A stretch of 64,000 bases of DNA from Psychrobacter sp. DAB_AL43B (GTDB taxonomy: Bacteria; Pseudomonadota; Gammaproteobacteria; Pseudomonadales; Moraxellaceae). Positions 43,720-53,157 of this stretch are shown here, one piece after another (within the stretch, counting starts at the first letter, position 1; every line of letters begins with the position of its first letter). The stretch is taken from the NCBI RefSeq assembly GCF_900168255.1, contig NZ_LT799838.1:372001-436000 (forward strand), read 5' to 3'. The position numbers and the translations under genes were made by a program. The notes beneath the pieces were generated by a model. It was not told the DNA's origin and searched no databases. It saw nothing but the letters and a program-made list of their open reading frames with translations.

Positions 43720-45933
43720 ATGATGAAAAAACAACCAGCACAGTGGTTACTTAGTGCAGCGTCAGTGGGTATCGCTGGTCTTATTCTTACCCAAAGCTAC
43801 GGCACGGCAGTGGCTGATAGTAATACAGAAGGCTTTAAACAGACACCTGAGCAACAGGTGACTACCCGCCAAGTAGCCGCATTGCTGGATCGTAGTCATT
43901 ATCTCAATCAGCCACTCGATACGGCGACAGGCAGCGAGATTTTGTCTATGTATATCGATAGCCTCGATCCAAACCATACGCTGTTTTTGCAATCTGATGT
44001 CGATGAGTTTAAGAAAAAATATGCTGATGAGTTCGGTGCTCGTCTTAAGCGTGGTGATTTGTCCGCTGGGGTAGAAGTCTTTGAGCGCTATCGTAAACGC
44101 TCTAATGAATATTTTGCCATGGCAAAAAAGATGTTGAAGACGGATCTGGATTTGACCGGTAAGGAAACAATCGTTCTTGATCGTGAAAAGCTCAATCACT
44201 TTAAGACCAAAAAAGAGCAGCGTGACTATTGGACGCGCCAGCTTAAGTTTCAGTTGATGAGTATTACTTTGGGTCAAGAAGACGAAAAAGCAAAAGAAAA
44301 AGTGTTTTTAGACAATCCAGATATTACTCGCGGGCAGGACCTAGTGCGTAATGATGAACGCACGCCGAGTGAGATTTTGCTCAATCGCTTATCACGTCAG
44401 CAAGAGCAGTTTACCCGTCTAAAAGATGATGAGATTATGGAAACCATCTTAAATACGGCGATGCTGACCTATGATCCGCACAGTAATTATTATGCGCCGA
44501 TTCAAGCCAATGAATTGCAAATCCAATCCAGTCTACAGTTAGAAGGGATCGGTGTTTCGATTCGCCCTGACCGCAAAAACCCAGATTATACTCGTATTGT
44601 AACTTTGGTAGATGGAGGTCCAGCGGCCAAATCTGGTCAGATTAAGCCCAATGATTTGATTATTGGTATCGCAAAAGATGGTGAAACCATGACCGATGTG
44701 GTCGGCTGGTCAACGCGTGAGATTGTCAGTTTGATTCGTGGCAAGCGCGGTACTTCGGTGACGATCAAAGTGCGTCAGCCCAATACGCCTGATACCAGCG
44801 CTCGCAATGTAACGGTGGTTCGTGACATCATTCAGCAAGAAGAATCAGGGGTTACTCAACGCGTCGTCGAAGTGCAACGTCCTAATATTGATAAAACACC
44901 AAAGCGCATCGGGGTCCTTGAGATACCGAGCTTTTATTTAAATTACCGCGCCCGCCGTAATGGTGAGGATTATCGTAGCGTCAGTATTGATACCGAAAAG
45001 GCACTCAAAGAGCTTAATAAGGAAAATATCGACGGTCTAGTGGTTGATCTACGTAATAACCCAGGTGGCTCGCTCGATGAAGTTGCCAAAATGCTCGGCT
45101 TCTTTATTAAGAGCGGTCCAATGGTGCAAATTCGTGACAATCGCGGCAATATTCAAGTCTATGATGATATAGATGGTGGTGAGCAACTTTATAAGGGCAA
45201 GGTGGTGGTCATCACCAACCTAGCGTCTGCCTCTGCTAGTGAGATATTTGCTGCAGCGATTCAAGATTACGGTCGTGGGCTGGTCGTCGGTAGCACAACC
45301 ACTGGCAAAGGCTCGGCACAAATCCAATTGGATAGCCTAGCTTTGGGTTCTGCGACTTTAACCCAGCGTAAATTTTATCGTATTACTGGTGGCAGTACGC
45401 AGAATAAAGGCGTCGTGCCTGATGTTGAATTGGTTAATATCTACGATGACGCGACCTTTGGCGAGCGTGCACAGAAAAAAGCGCTGCCTTGGGATACGAT
45501 TAAAACGGCGCCGTACAAACCTGAAGGTAAGTTTACTGCTGATACGTTAGCAACGCTTAACCAACAGTCAAAAATTCGCCAACAGAAAAACCCGCAGTTT
45601 GTTTATCTATCAACGCTAAATGATATCCGTAATATGGAAGATGAGAAAAAACCTTTCCCTCTCGATATCAATAGCCGCCGTGCCAAAATGCAGCTGATAG
45701 AAAAACGCTCATTAGAAGCTGAAAATAAGCGTCTCATCGCAACCGGTGAGCGTCCTTATGCCAATTGGAATACTTATCAAGCGGCAATGGATGCCAAGTT
45801 CGAAGAGCGTAGCCAGATGAAGGCTCTAGAGCGTCCAGAGCTACCTGAAGACGAAGCTTTCATTAATGAAGCTGCTTATATTATGCTTAGTGCCAATCCA
45901 AAAGTGCTGGTTAGTCCTGAAGAAAAGTTGTAA
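43720..45933 (+). CDS. prc: Carboxy-terminal (tail-specific) processing protease Prc
   Basis: A 737-residue periplasmic S41 protease. Order: a signal peptide (about 1-32), an N-terminal helical domain, a PDZ domain (about 270-355, LEGIGVSIRPD), and the S41 catalytic core. The serine lies in the SASASE motif (503-508) and the general-base Lys is Lys530 in STTTGKGSAQ. A C-terminal DUF3340 domain follows. In E. coli Prc degrades ssrA-tagged and misfolded periplasmic proteins, processes PBP3 and controls MepS with the NlpI adaptor. Both first codons are ATG. It stands alone between nagZ and slyD. Confidence 0.96.
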   Translation: MMKKQPAQWLLSAASVGIAGLILTQSYGTAVADSNTEGFKQTPEQQVTTRQVAALLDRSHYLNQPLDTATGSEILSMYIDSLDPNHTLFLQSDVDEFKKKYADEFGARLKRGDLSAGVEVFERYRKRSNEYFAMAKKMLKTDLDLTGKETIVLDREKLNHFKTKKEQRDYWTRQLKFQLMSITLGQEDEKAKEKVFLDNPDITRGQDLVRNDERTPSEILLNRLSRQQEQFTRLKDDEIMETILNTAMLTYDPHSNYYAPIQANELQIQSSLQLEGIGVSIRPDRKNPDYTRIVTLVDGGPAAKSGQIKPNDLIIGIAKDGETMTDVVGWSTREIVSLIRGKRGTSVTIKVRQPNTPDTSARNVTVVRDIIQQEESGVTQRVVEVQRPNIDKTPKRIGVLEIPSFYLNYRARRNGEDYRSVSIDTEKALKELNKENIDGLVVDLRNNPGGSLDEVAKMLGFFIKSGPMVQIRDNRGNIQVYDDIDGGEQLYKGKVVVITNLASASASEIFAAAIQDYGRGLVVGSTTTGKGSAQIQLDSLALGSATLTQRKFYRITGGSTQNKGVVPDVELVNIYDDATFGERAQKKALPWDTIKTAPYKPEGKFTADTLATLNQQSKIRQQKNPQFVYLSTLNDIRNMEDEKKPFPLDINSRRAKMQLIEKRSLEAENKRLIATGERPYANWNTYQAAMDAKFEERSQMKALERPELPEDEAFINEAAYIMLSANPKVLVSPEEKL

Positions 45934-45982
45934 AAAGCGCAAGCTTCTTAGCGGTCAATAATGCTATTAAAGGGTCATTAAA

Positions 45983-46012
45983 AATGCGTGTAAGCATATG
46001 CTTACACGCATT
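45983..46012. terminator. 30-bp perfect palindrome after prc, possible terminator
   Basis: Each 15-base half is the exact reverse complement of the other, with no spacer. The following sequence is not a T-run (GACGTTTAG), so rho-independent activity is doubtful. A DNA-binding site or mRNA 3'-end stabiliser is an alternative. Confidence 0.5.
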
Positions 46013-46229
46013 GACGTTTAGACCTCTTACTAACCTAGGGTCAATCTGCGATTATAACTGTACGGCACGATTGAATGAATAGCTTCATGGATACTAGGGA
46101 TTGGTATCTTAAAGATCGCATCAGGGATAGGTGGTTTGCTGATTAGGGATGATAAGGCTGGATGCCTGACCGTTATAAGATACTTCGGGATTAAGTATCG
46201 AATAACATTAACATGGATGGTTGGTGATA

Positions 46230-46264
46230 AAAGCCGCATAATGCTTGTCGTTATGCGGCTTTGT
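46230..46264. terminator. Hairpin, probable terminator, between prc and slyD
   Basis: AAAGCCGCATAA/TTATGCGGCTTT (46230-46241 with 46251-46262), a perfect 12-bp stem with a 9-base loop, followed by a short T-run. Confidence 0.65.
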
Positions 46265-46330
46265 TACATCTAACATTTGATAATTCTAAAGAACGATAAT
46301 TTATATAAAAGCTTGTTAAAAGTTACCCAT

Positions 46331-46358
46331 AAAAAAAGCCAGTAGAACTCTCTACTGA
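46331..46358 (-). terminator. Terminator after slyD
   Basis: CAGTAGA/TCTACTG stem (46341-46347 with 46352-46358, within one base), followed on the minus strand by a T7 run. Confidence 0.85.
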
Positions 46359-46429
46359 CCTTTTACTATTAGACGATGAGTTTTATAATCATTCATCGCC
46401 CAAGCATTTCTCACTACATCTACCAGAGA

Positions 46430-46915
46430 TTAGTGCTCAACGCCACCAGCGCCATGTACATGACCATGGTTTAGTTCATCTTCAGTAGCTGCGCGTACTT
46501 CTTGGATTTCAACATCAAAAGTCAAACGCTTACCCGCTAATGGGTGGTTCGCATCAACGATTACTTCGTCATCATTGACTTCAGTAACAGTTACCAGCAT
46601 CACTTGACCGCCAGCTTCTGACTGAAACTGCATACCAGGCTGGATATCATCAACGCCTTGGAAGTTATCACGTGGTACGTGTTGTACCGCTTGTGCTTGG
46701 TATTCGCCATAACCATCAGCAGGCTCAACGACAGCATTGACTCTTTCGCCAGCAGATTTGCCTTCTAGTTGTTGCTCAAGACCTGGAATGATATTGCTAT
46801 GGCCATGCAAATAAGCAAGCGGTTGACCTTCTGGAGACTGGTCAAGGATGTTACCTTCGTCGTCTTTTAGCGTGTAGTTGAACTTGACGGCAGTATCTTT
46901 TGCGATAGTAGTCAT
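46430..46915 (-). CDS. slyD: FKBP-type peptidyl-prolyl isomerase SlyD
   Basis: A 161-residue FKBP-fold isomerase and chaperone. FKBP halves: VKFNYTLKDDEGNILDQSP and GLEQQLEGKSAGERV, then IF-domain insertion between (about 70-130, with DGYGEYQAQAVQHVP and FQSEAGGQ), then LAGKRLTFDVEIQEVR. The tail HGHVHGAGGVEH is a short His-rich segment that may bind Ni2+ or other metal, shorter than in E. coli SlyD. Role: folding of proline-containing proteins and metal insertion in hydrogenase maturation. It stands alone and converges on prc. Confidence 0.94.
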   Translation of the reverse strand: MTTIAKDTAVKFNYTLKDDEGNILDQSPEGQPLAYLHGHSNIIPGLEQQLEGKSAGERVNAVVEPADGYGEYQAQAVQHVPRDNFQGVDDIQPGMQFQSEAGGQVMLVTVTEVNDDEVIVDANHPLAGKRLTFDVEIQEVRAATEDELNHGHVHGAGGVEH

Positions 46916-47243
46916 AAATTATCCTAAATATATTGATATTAAAATTTAAATACGGTTGCAATAAACCTAAAAAAGCCAATCAGCCAGCCAAAAAGCCACG
47001 TCATTAGTCAATTATCATCAGTTTATTAGGGTAACTTTAGCAGTTAGCCTCTTTAATTGCGATAACTCCCATAACTTTCAAGGTTAAAATAATAAAAAAT
47101 GCCAATTAATCGCATAATTAAGTAAATTAACCAAAATTTTTATCATATTTGCTAATTAGCATCTTGCTTGTTTAAGGTTAGCCAGTTGCGTTTTTCGCTA
47201 ATGACTTCTACCATAGCTATAAACATAAGGATAATAAACGACT
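46916..47243. other. Divergent intergenic region slyD / M61 peptidase
   Basis: 328 bp, AT-rich, no ORF. It holds both promoters, otherwise nothing specific. Confidence 0.5.
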
Positions 47244-49139
47244 ATGACTTTATCTTCACATGCTTCTAATCAGCAGATATGCGATATCCATTACCAATTT
47301 AACTTTGAGCGTTTCTTTGAACATTTGGTGGATGCCACGCTCACTTTCACCGCAGATACAGACGCTCCTAGCTTATGGTTACCGGCATGGATTCCAGGCA
47401 GTTATTTGATACGGGAGTTTGCTCGAAACATTACGGCGGTACATTATCAAACAGCAAACGAAAATAATGAATACTCCGAATACTATCGTGCCCAAAAAAC
47501 AGATAAACATACGTGGCAGTTACCAGAAGTTAAAGCAGGGCAGACACTAAAAGTCCATTACGAAGTTTACTGTTATGATTTATCGGTGCGCACTGCCTAT
47601 GTAGACCAGCAGCGTCTCTATGGTAATTTTACCTCTTTAGCGTTAGCCGTTGATGGGCAAGAGCAGTCAGCTGTACAAGTCAGTTTAATCGTGCCCGTAG
47701 CATTTTTTGCCGATAAAGATAAAGACAGCGTTTTACTGGCATGCGGGCTTGATGCCACACATTTACAGAGCGATACACAGCATGCGTATAGTCTGCAAGC
47801 TAACAGCTATCATGAATTAATTGATTATCCGTTTGAGATCGCTGTACAAGAGAAGTTTGATTTTATCATTCAAGACCATAAGCATAAAACGCTCAGCCAT
47901 CGCTTTTTTCTCTCCGGTAAGCATAATGCTAATATGGGACGGTTACAGCAAGACGTCACCCAAATCTGTCAGAGCTATCTTAACTGGCTAGGTGATGCGC
48001 CATTTAATGACTACACCTTTATGACGTATGCCAGCGGGCAAGATTATGGCGGTCTAGAGCATATCAACTCTACCAGTCTCATTACCCCGCGTCGTGATTT
48101 ACCAAGTGCTAATGAACCAGAAGTGCCGAGCACCGATTATCAGCGCTTTTTAGGTCTATGTAGCCATGAGTATTTTCATGCATGGTGGGTAAAAACCGTC
48201 CGTCCAGATGTGATGCTGGATGTGGATTTACGCCGCGAGGCCTTTACACCATTGCTATGGGTATTTGAAGGTTTTACCTCTTATATTGACGATTTTATGC
48301 TGCAAGCGTCAGGTGTGATTGATAAGGCAAGCTATCTCAAACTACTGGCAGAACAGGTTAATCGCTACTATCAAACCCCTGGTCGCGCGCATCAAAGTGT
48401 TGCAGAGTCGAGTTTTGATGCGTGGATAAAGCTGTATCGTAACGATGAAAATACCGGCAATGCTGGTATCAGCTACTATAATAAAGGCGCATTGGTGGCA
48501 TTATGTTTAGATTTAACGCTGCTTGCAAAAAGTGAGGGTCGTTATCGTTTATTTGATGTGGTTAAAGCTTTTTATAATCAAGCCAAGCAAAACGACAATA
48601 GACGTATCGGCATCAGTAGTGCCGATATGGGTGTAGTGATAGGGCAGTTTATGCCGTTGGCAGATTGGCAAGAGTTTGAGCGTCATTATGTCAATGGTGT
48701 TGAAGAGCTGCCGATTGAAGCGCTGCTAGCGGCAAACGGTATCACGGTGCATAGCAACAGCAAAGAGACGGCTGATAAGTCTATGCCATGGGGCATCCGA
48801 TGTATTGAAACGCCAGCTGGACTCAAGGTGAATCAGGTACGACGTGGAAGCGCTGCTGCTAAAGCAGGCATATCTGCCCATGATGTCATCATTGCTCTTG
48901 ATGGTATCAAAGCTGATAATAAGCAGTTGGCAACCCTCAGTCATGCATCGTGCGCCGTTGAGTGCCATCTCTTTCGCCGTGATGAGCTGATGTGTGTCAG
49001 CGTAGCAGTGAATGTGGAAAGTGAGATAAATGATAGCCAACAAGATAAAGTAGCTACAGCCAGCCCCCATAAGGTGAATCTAAAGCTGGAAAAGTTAGGG
49101 TTTGATAAATGGTTAACGCCTGACTTTATGAAGTCTTAA
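47244..49139 (+). CDS. M61-family glycyl aminopeptidase-like metalloprotease with PDZ domain
   Basis: A 631-residue zinc peptidase. An N-terminal beta-domain (about 15-200, WLPAWIPGSYLIREFARNI) is typical of M61. The zinc motif HEYFH is at 308-312, with the preceding GGLEHINS and the downstream EGFTSYIDDF carrying the third ligand Glu. A C-terminal PDZ-like domain (about 525-600) contains AAAKAGISAHDVIIALDG. No signal peptide is apparent, so it is probably cytoplasmic. M61 peptidases prefer N-terminal Gly/Ala; substrates in this host are unknown. Standalone; converges on the glutaredoxin-like gene. Confidence 0.93.
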   Translation: MTLSSHASNQQICDIHYQFNFERFFEHLVDATLTFTADTDAPSLWLPAWIPGSYLIREFARNITAVHYQTANENNEYSEYYRAQKTDKHTWQLPEVKAGQTLKVHYEVYCYDLSVRTAYVDQQRLYGNFTSLALAVDGQEQSAVQVSLIVPVAFFADKDKDSVLLACGLDATHLQSDTQHAYSLQANSYHELIDYPFEIAVQEKFDFIIQDHKHKTLSHRFFLSGKHNANMGRLQQDVTQICQSYLNWLGDAPFNDYTFMTYASGQDYGGLEHINSTSLITPRRDLPSANEPEVPSTDYQRFLGLCSHEYFHAWWVKTVRPDVMLDVDLRREAFTPLLWVFEGFTSYIDDFMLQASGVIDKASYLKLLAEQVNRYYQTPGRAHQSVAESSFDAWIKLYRNDENTGNAGISYYNKGALVALCLDLTLLAKSEGRYRLFDVVKAFYNQAKQNDNRRIGISSADMGVVIGQFMPLADWQEFERHYVNGVEELPIEALLAANGITVHSNSKETADKSMPWGIRCIETPAGLKVNQVRRGSAAAKAGISAHDVIIALDGIKADNKQLATLSHASCAVECHLFRRDELMCVSVAVNVESEINDSQQDKVATASPHKVNLKLEKLGFDKWLTPDFMKS

Positions 49140-49220
49140 AGGGATAAAGTTTTTTAAATCAATGTAGAGTAGGTAGGGTTAGTAAGGAATGAGCGTGACT
49201 TGATCTGATCAATAAATGGT

Positions 49221-49257
49221 CGGGTTAGGCTGTTATTGATAGGCTGTTGCTAACCCG
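49221..49257. terminator. Hairpin between convergent M61 and glutaredoxin-like genes, possible terminator
   Basis: CGGGTTAG/CTAACCCG (49221-49228 with 49250-49257) is an 8-bp perfect stem with a 21-base loop containing a small direct repeat. It has no T-run on either side. Confidence 0.4.
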
Positions 49258-49288
49258 AGCCAATAATGACTTTCACTTATCAGAAATA

Positions 49289-49653
49289 TTAGCCAAAACG
49301 TTGCTGTAAATAAGCGATAATATCATTTGATTCATACATCCACTGCACCTCGCCATTTTCTTCAATACGCAAACAAGGTACTTTAACGCGTCCGCCATTC
49401 TCAGCGAGCTCACTGCGAAATTCTGGATTTTTTTGATATCTCGAAATTCGATAGGCAAATTTAATTGATGCATTTGACGGCGCACTTTTATACAAAAAGG
49501 ACAGGCATAAAATTGATATAGTGATAATTTTTTACAGGCAGCAGTCACTTCCGCTTGCTGTTCCTGACTGCGTACCATTGGCTTGCCTTGAGTCAATACA
49601 CTCATAGCAGCAATGATTCGTCCTAAACCTTCTCGTATCAAATTAACTAACAT
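49289..49653 (-). pseudogene. Glutaredoxin-like/GST N-terminal domain protein, frameshifted
   Basis: The thioredoxin-fold protein is split by a one-base deletion in an A7 run on the coding strand (49428-49434). Upstream of the run the frame gives the CPFC redox motif and VRRQMHQLNLPIEFRDIKK. Downstream the correct continuation is in another frame: NPEFRSELAENGGRVKVP, then CLRIEENG and WMYESNDIIAYLQQRFG. Joining them with one extra A makes a normal protein of about 121 residues. As read, the first frame runs to 49273 with unrelated sequence. Frames meet with no other lesion, so the gene may be recently broken, may use slippage at the A-run, or may reflect a sequencing error. Usual function: thiol redox exchange. 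Confidence 0.85.
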
Positions 49654-49779
49654 ATAGACCTCTATGGATTATATCGTATGGGAGATGATACCACTTCCTT
49701 GTTTAAATACTCAGTTAAGCGGTAATATCTGTAAATTAAAAATCTATAATGTGTCAGGCTGTTTTTAAGAGTTATCTTC

Positions 49780-49810
49780 CTAGCATCTAGCATCTAGCAT
49801 CTAGCATCTA
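49780..49810. repeat. Heptanucleotide tandem repeat at the end of the DUF305 gene
   Basis: Four perfect copies of CTAGCAT followed by CTA, overlapping the stop codon of the DUF305 lipoprotein gene (TAG on the minus strand). Confidence 0.95.
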
Positions 49811-50599
49811 CTGAGCACTATCAGTTAGATTATTACTCTCTTTGGCATCAAATGATGTTCTGCTAATCCAGTCTTGCATTACTTCGATTTCAGGCTGCTG
49901 GGCATCGATGATGTCTTGCGCCAATTGACGCATTTCTTCATCAGTACCGTATTTGAGCTGTACTTTTGCCATATCCACTGCGCCAATGTGATGCGCAAGC
50001 ATGCCGCGCGCAAACGCCATGTCGGGGTCAGGGTCAGCGATACCCAACACCATATCGCCACTCAAGACATCCATGCTTCTCGCATATGCCTGTTGCATGG
50101 CTTCGGTATTGGGCTTAGGCTTGGGAGCATCAGGGTGGCTGGCAAGCCATTTGTTCATAATATCAATCTCAAGCTGTTGTAAGTTAATAATGTCTTCTGC
50201 AAGCTTAAGCATCTCGTCATTATTACCATATTTCAGCTCAATCTTTGCCATATCTATGGCACCGCGATGATGACCCAGCATACTTTTTGCAAACGCCGTA
50301 TCAGGATCGTTATAACCCATACCAACCATCATCTCATTATGCATACTGGTCATCGACTTCGTATAATCTTTGAGCATGTCCGTCATTTGTGACTCGTCTA
50401 CTATAGCGTCGCCTTCAGTCGTATCAAGACCAGCATGAGCGTCCATATCATCAGGAATTTCAGACTGCTCAGTCGTAGTCGGTGTCACTTCTTGTGCTGG
50501 CATCACCTCGGTATCTTCTGCTGCTGGCTGGCAAGCACTTAGAAACAGAGCAGCAGAAATCCCAATAGCGAACAAGGCAAAGCGATGAGAAGCGGTCAT
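49808..50599 (-). CDS. Lipoprotein with two DUF305 domains
   Basis: A 263-residue predicted lipoprotein: signal ALFLSAC (Cys near residue 23), then a Glu/Thr/Asp-rich linker, then two DUF305 repeats (about 90-155 and 170-255). Each repeat has the MLGHHRGAIDMAK or MLAHHIGAVDMAK core whose His pair suggests metal binding, and a following helix. DUF305 proteins often lie near copper-handling genes; no such neighbours are here. Function unknown; periplasmic metal or copper binding is an inference. The stop codon lies in a heptanucleotide repeat and the 5' UTR carries a 17-bp direct repeat. Confidence 0.88.
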   Translation of the reverse strand: MTASHRFALFAIGISAALFLSACQPAAEDTEVMPAQEVTPTTTEQSEIPDDMDAHAGLDTTEGDAIVDESQMTDMLKDYTKSMTSMHNEMMVGMGYNDPDTAFAKSMLGHHRGAIDMAKIELKYGNNDEMLKLAEDIINLQQLEIDIMNKWLASHPDAPKPKPNTEAMQQAYARSMDVLSGDMVLGIADPDPDMAFARGMLAHHIGAVDMAKVQLKYGTDEEMRQLAQDIIDAQQPEIEVMQDWISRTSFDAKESNNLTDSAQ

Positions 50600-50614
50600 G
50601 ATATATCCTTACTA

Positions 50615-50650
50615 GAAACAAGACAAACAACAAGAAACAAGACAAACAAT
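50615..50650. repeat. 17-bp direct repeat upstream of DUF305 gene
   Basis: The unit AGAAACAAGACAAACAA occurs at 50615-50631 and 50634-50650 (period 19), 16 bases or more upstream of the ATG on the minus strand; pyrimidine-rich in the transcript. Confidence 0.9.
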
Positions 50651-50802
50651 CAGCAAATAGAGCATGTGGCTCATGTATAACGTAGGTTAAAATCTTAACA
50701 GATAAACCTTACTCGTTCAAAACGCTATGTTTAACATGTCGTAATATATCTACTGAGTACAACAGTTAAGCGCTTTAGAGCTAATAAAGGAAAAATGATA
50801 GG

Positions 50803-51429
50803 TTAATCTAAAATGCCTAATTGCTGACAATGTCCGCTATTTAGGTGAATACGCACAAACTCGCCAACGCCCAGTTCCCCAAGCTCAAACCCTGCAACTG
50901 ACCAGCGAATCAGGCGCAGACAAGGTAGCCCTACATGCGCCGTCATCCGCCTAACTTGGCGATTTTTACCTTCATATATAGTGAGCATCAACCATGACGT
51001 CGGTATGTTTTTACGCTCACGAATGGGCGGATCGCGTTGCCATAATGTCATAGGTAATTCTGCTTCAGCGACCAACACAGCGGATGCTGGCAAGGTTTTC
51101 CCATCTTTTAATACAACCCCAGATGCCAGCTCGTTTAGCTGCGCAGCAGTTGCCACACCTTCCACTTGTACCAAATAAGTCTTGCCTTGTTTTAGTTTGT
51201 TTTGCGCAAAATTCTTAGCAGATGGTGGTTGAGTAATGGCCTTATTAATTCGTCCATCGCTGGTCAAAATCAGTAGCCCTTCTGAGGTTGCATCAAGCCG
51301 ACCAGCGATTCTAAGAGATTTGTCCGTAAAATATTCTGATAGGGTGGTGTGGTCATTATTGCTGTCATCACGGAATTGGCTTTGTACTCCGTAAGGTTTG
51401 TTAAATAAAATAAGGCTAGAGCTGGACAT
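50803..51429 (-). CDS. rluE: 23S rRNA pseudouridine synthase RluE-like
   Basis: A 208-residue RsuA-family pseudouridine synthase. The catalytic motif is IAGRLDATSEGLLILTSDG (Asp in GRLDATSEG), followed by KTYLVQVEG and the C-terminal YEGKNRQVRRMTAHVGLPCLRLIRWSVAGF. It lacks the N-terminal S4 domain that RluB and RluF carry, which with the short length supports RluE (U2457 in E. coli). A weak ribosome site. It is divergent from icd. Confidence 0.92.
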   Translation of the reverse strand: MSSSSLILFNKPYGVQSQFRDDSNNDHTTLSEYFTDKSLRIAGRLDATSEGLLILTSDGRINKAITQPPSAKNFAQNKLKQGKTYLVQVEGVATAAQLNELASGVVLKDGKTLPASAVLVAEAELPMTLWQRDPPIRERKNIPTSWLMLTIYEGKNRQVRRMTAHVGLPCLRLIRWSVAGFELGELGVGEFVRIHLNSGHCQQLGILD

Positions 51430-51645
51430 AAAATAGCGTTTCCCAAAAATAAAATGACTGATAGCAGGTCATACATTATAAAAATTAATACATGGATAAA
51501 GCATAAAGCTAATGGCGTGTCGCATCTTAAGTTTATCTTATTGTACAAACATTTATAATGCTGTCATCACCATGACAAAACAGCTAGCATAACAGAATGC
51601 CAAGGAAGCTTAAAACACATAATATATATCAAGGAGCATCACCTC

Positions 51646-52905
51646 ATGTCATATAACAAGGTTATCGTACCAAGAGACGGCGAAAAAATAACGGTAAATG
51701 CGGATTTATCCTTCAATGTGCCAAACCATCCGATTATTCCTTTTATCGAAGGTGATGGTATTGGCGTAGATATCACACCTGTCATGATTAAAGTGGTCGA
51801 TGCGGCGGTAGAAAAAGCGTATAAAGGCAAGAAGTCAATCGTTTGGATGGAAACCTATTGCGGTGAAAAAGCCGCCAAAATCTACGATGGCGAATTTATG
51901 CCAGAAGAGACGCTTGAAATCTTACGGGATTATGTCATCAGTATCAAAGGCCCACTGACCACGCCAGTTGGCGGTGGTATGCGCTCCTTAAACGTAGCCC
52001 TGCGTCAAGAACTTGATTTATACGTTTGTCAGCGTCCTGTCCGTTGGTTTGAAGGCGTTCCAAGCCCCGTTCATCATCCTGAATTGACCGACATGATTAT
52101 TTTCCGTGAAAACTCAGAAGATATCTATGCGGGTATCGAGTGGAAAGCGGGTAGTGAAGATGCGATCAAAGTCATTAAGTTTTTAAAAGAAGAGATGGGC
52201 GTTACGAAGATTCGTTTTCCAGAAAATTGTGGTATCGGTATCAAGCCGGTGTCAAAAGAAGGGACGCAGCGTCTGGTCCGTAAAGCAATCCAACATGCCA
52301 TCGACAATGATTTACCCAGTGTGACGCTCGTGCATAAAGGTAATATTATGAAGTACACGGAAGGCGCTTTCAAAGAATGGGGTTATGAGCTTGCTGCCGA
52401 GCGCTTTGGTGCCCAATTGCTAGATGGCGGTCCTTGGATGACGATGAAAAATCCAAAGACGGGTCACGAGATTATTATCAAAGATGTGATTGCTGATGCG
52501 TTCTTACAGCAAATACTGATGCGTCCTGCCGACTACTCAGTAATTGCTACGCTAAACCTAAACGGTGACTACATCTCTGATGCGCTAGCCGCAGAAGTCG
52601 GTGGTATCGGCATCGCCCCAGGTGCCAATAAGGGTGGCGCTATTGCGGTCTATGAAGCGACTCATGGTACAGCGCCAAAGTATGCAGGACAAAATAAAGT
52701 GAATCCAGGTTCATTGATACTTTCTGCTGAGATGATGTTAAGAGATATGGGCTGGCTTGAGGCGGCTGACTTGGTAATTAAAGGTATCCAAGGCGCTATT
52801 AAAAACAAAACCGTTACTTATGACTTTGAGCGCTTGATGCCGGATGCCATCCTATTAAGTACTTCTGAGTTTGGGAAAGCGATTATCAAGCATATGAATG
52901 CTTAA
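51646..52905 (+). CDS. icd: NADP-dependent isocitrate dehydrogenase (dimeric, E. coli type)
   Basis: A 419-residue TCA-cycle enzyme that oxidatively decarboxylates isocitrate to 2-oxoglutarate. Visible: [36 protein letters not shown] with the isocitrate-binding Arg set, the phosphorylation-type Ser in [38 protein letters not shown], and [20 protein letters not shown] with NADP contacts. AAGGAG precedes the ATG. A structurally unrelated monomeric isocitrate dehydrogenase lies convergently next door; both make NADPH. Confidence 0.97.
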   Translation: MSYNKVIVPRDGEKITVNADLSFNVPNHPIIPFIEGDGIGVDITPVMIKVVDAAVEKAYKGKKSIVWMETYCGEKAAKIYDGEFMPEETLEILRDYVISIKGPLTTPVGGGMRSLNVALRQELDLYVCQRPVRWFEGVPSPVHHPELTDMIIFRENSEDIYAGIEWKAGSEDAIKVIKFLKEEMGVTKIRFPENCGIGIKPVSKEGTQRLVRKAIQHAIDNDLPSVTLVHKGNIMKYTEGAFKEWGYELAAERFGAQLLDGGPWMTMKNPKTGHEIIIKDVIADAFLQQILMRPADYSVIATLNLNGDYISDALAAEVGGIGIAPGANKGGAIAVYEATHGTAPKYAGQNKVNPGSLILSAEMMLRDMGWLEAADLVIKGIQGAIKNKTVTYDFERLMPDAILLSTSEFGKAIIKHMNA

Positions 52906-52964
52906 TTGTATGATGAGCTTTATTACTTAAATTATAGTTAAACACTTCAAAAACGAGGCAGGGC

Positions 52965-52982
52965 TGCTGGGATTAATTTTTT
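52965..52982 (+). repeat. Possible remnant of the dispersed palindrome
   Basis: TGCTGGGATTAATTTTTT matches the left arm of copies A and D but the centre and right arm are missing. Chance similarity cannot be excluded. Confidence 0.3.
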
Positions 52983-53051
52983 ATGCGGTTGAAAAGTTCT
53001 CATAAATCCAAAACCCTCAAAAATCTAACGCCCTCAAAAATGACAGCCAAA

Positions 53052-53088
53052 AAAACACCTCAAAAATCTAAAACCTTTGAGGTGTTTT
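53052..53088. terminator. Bidirectional terminator between the two isocitrate dehydrogenase genes
   Basis: AAAACACCTCAAA/TTTGAGGTGTTTT (53052-53064 with 53076-53088), a perfect 13-bp stem with an 11-base loop. Confidence 0.9.
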
Positions 53089-53157
53089 ACTTGTTCTAAC
53101 TTGAGCCCAGCTAGCTGAGCCCAGTTTATAGATAATTTAAAGCTGGTTTAGAGCCAA

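Larger units (their letters stand above)
45934..46429. other. Spacer between prc and slyD with three hairpins
   Basis: About 500 bp between convergent genes. It contains a 30-bp perfect palindrome, a 12-bp stem hairpin and the slyD terminator. A 69-codon minus ORF here shows no recognizable protein features. Confidence 0.6.

Noticed and set aside
43762-44277. 171-codon minus-strand ORF within prc
   Set aside because: Antisense shadow of a strongly conserved coding region; no start signal or recognizable motif.
46030-46239. 69-codon minus ORF between prc and slyD
   Set aside because: It overlaps a terminator hairpin, has Ile/Pro-rich random-looking content and no Shine-Dalgarno.
49780-49810. 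CRISPR-like or attachment-site repeat
   Set aside because: Seven-base units directly adjacent, no integrase or spacer structure nearby.
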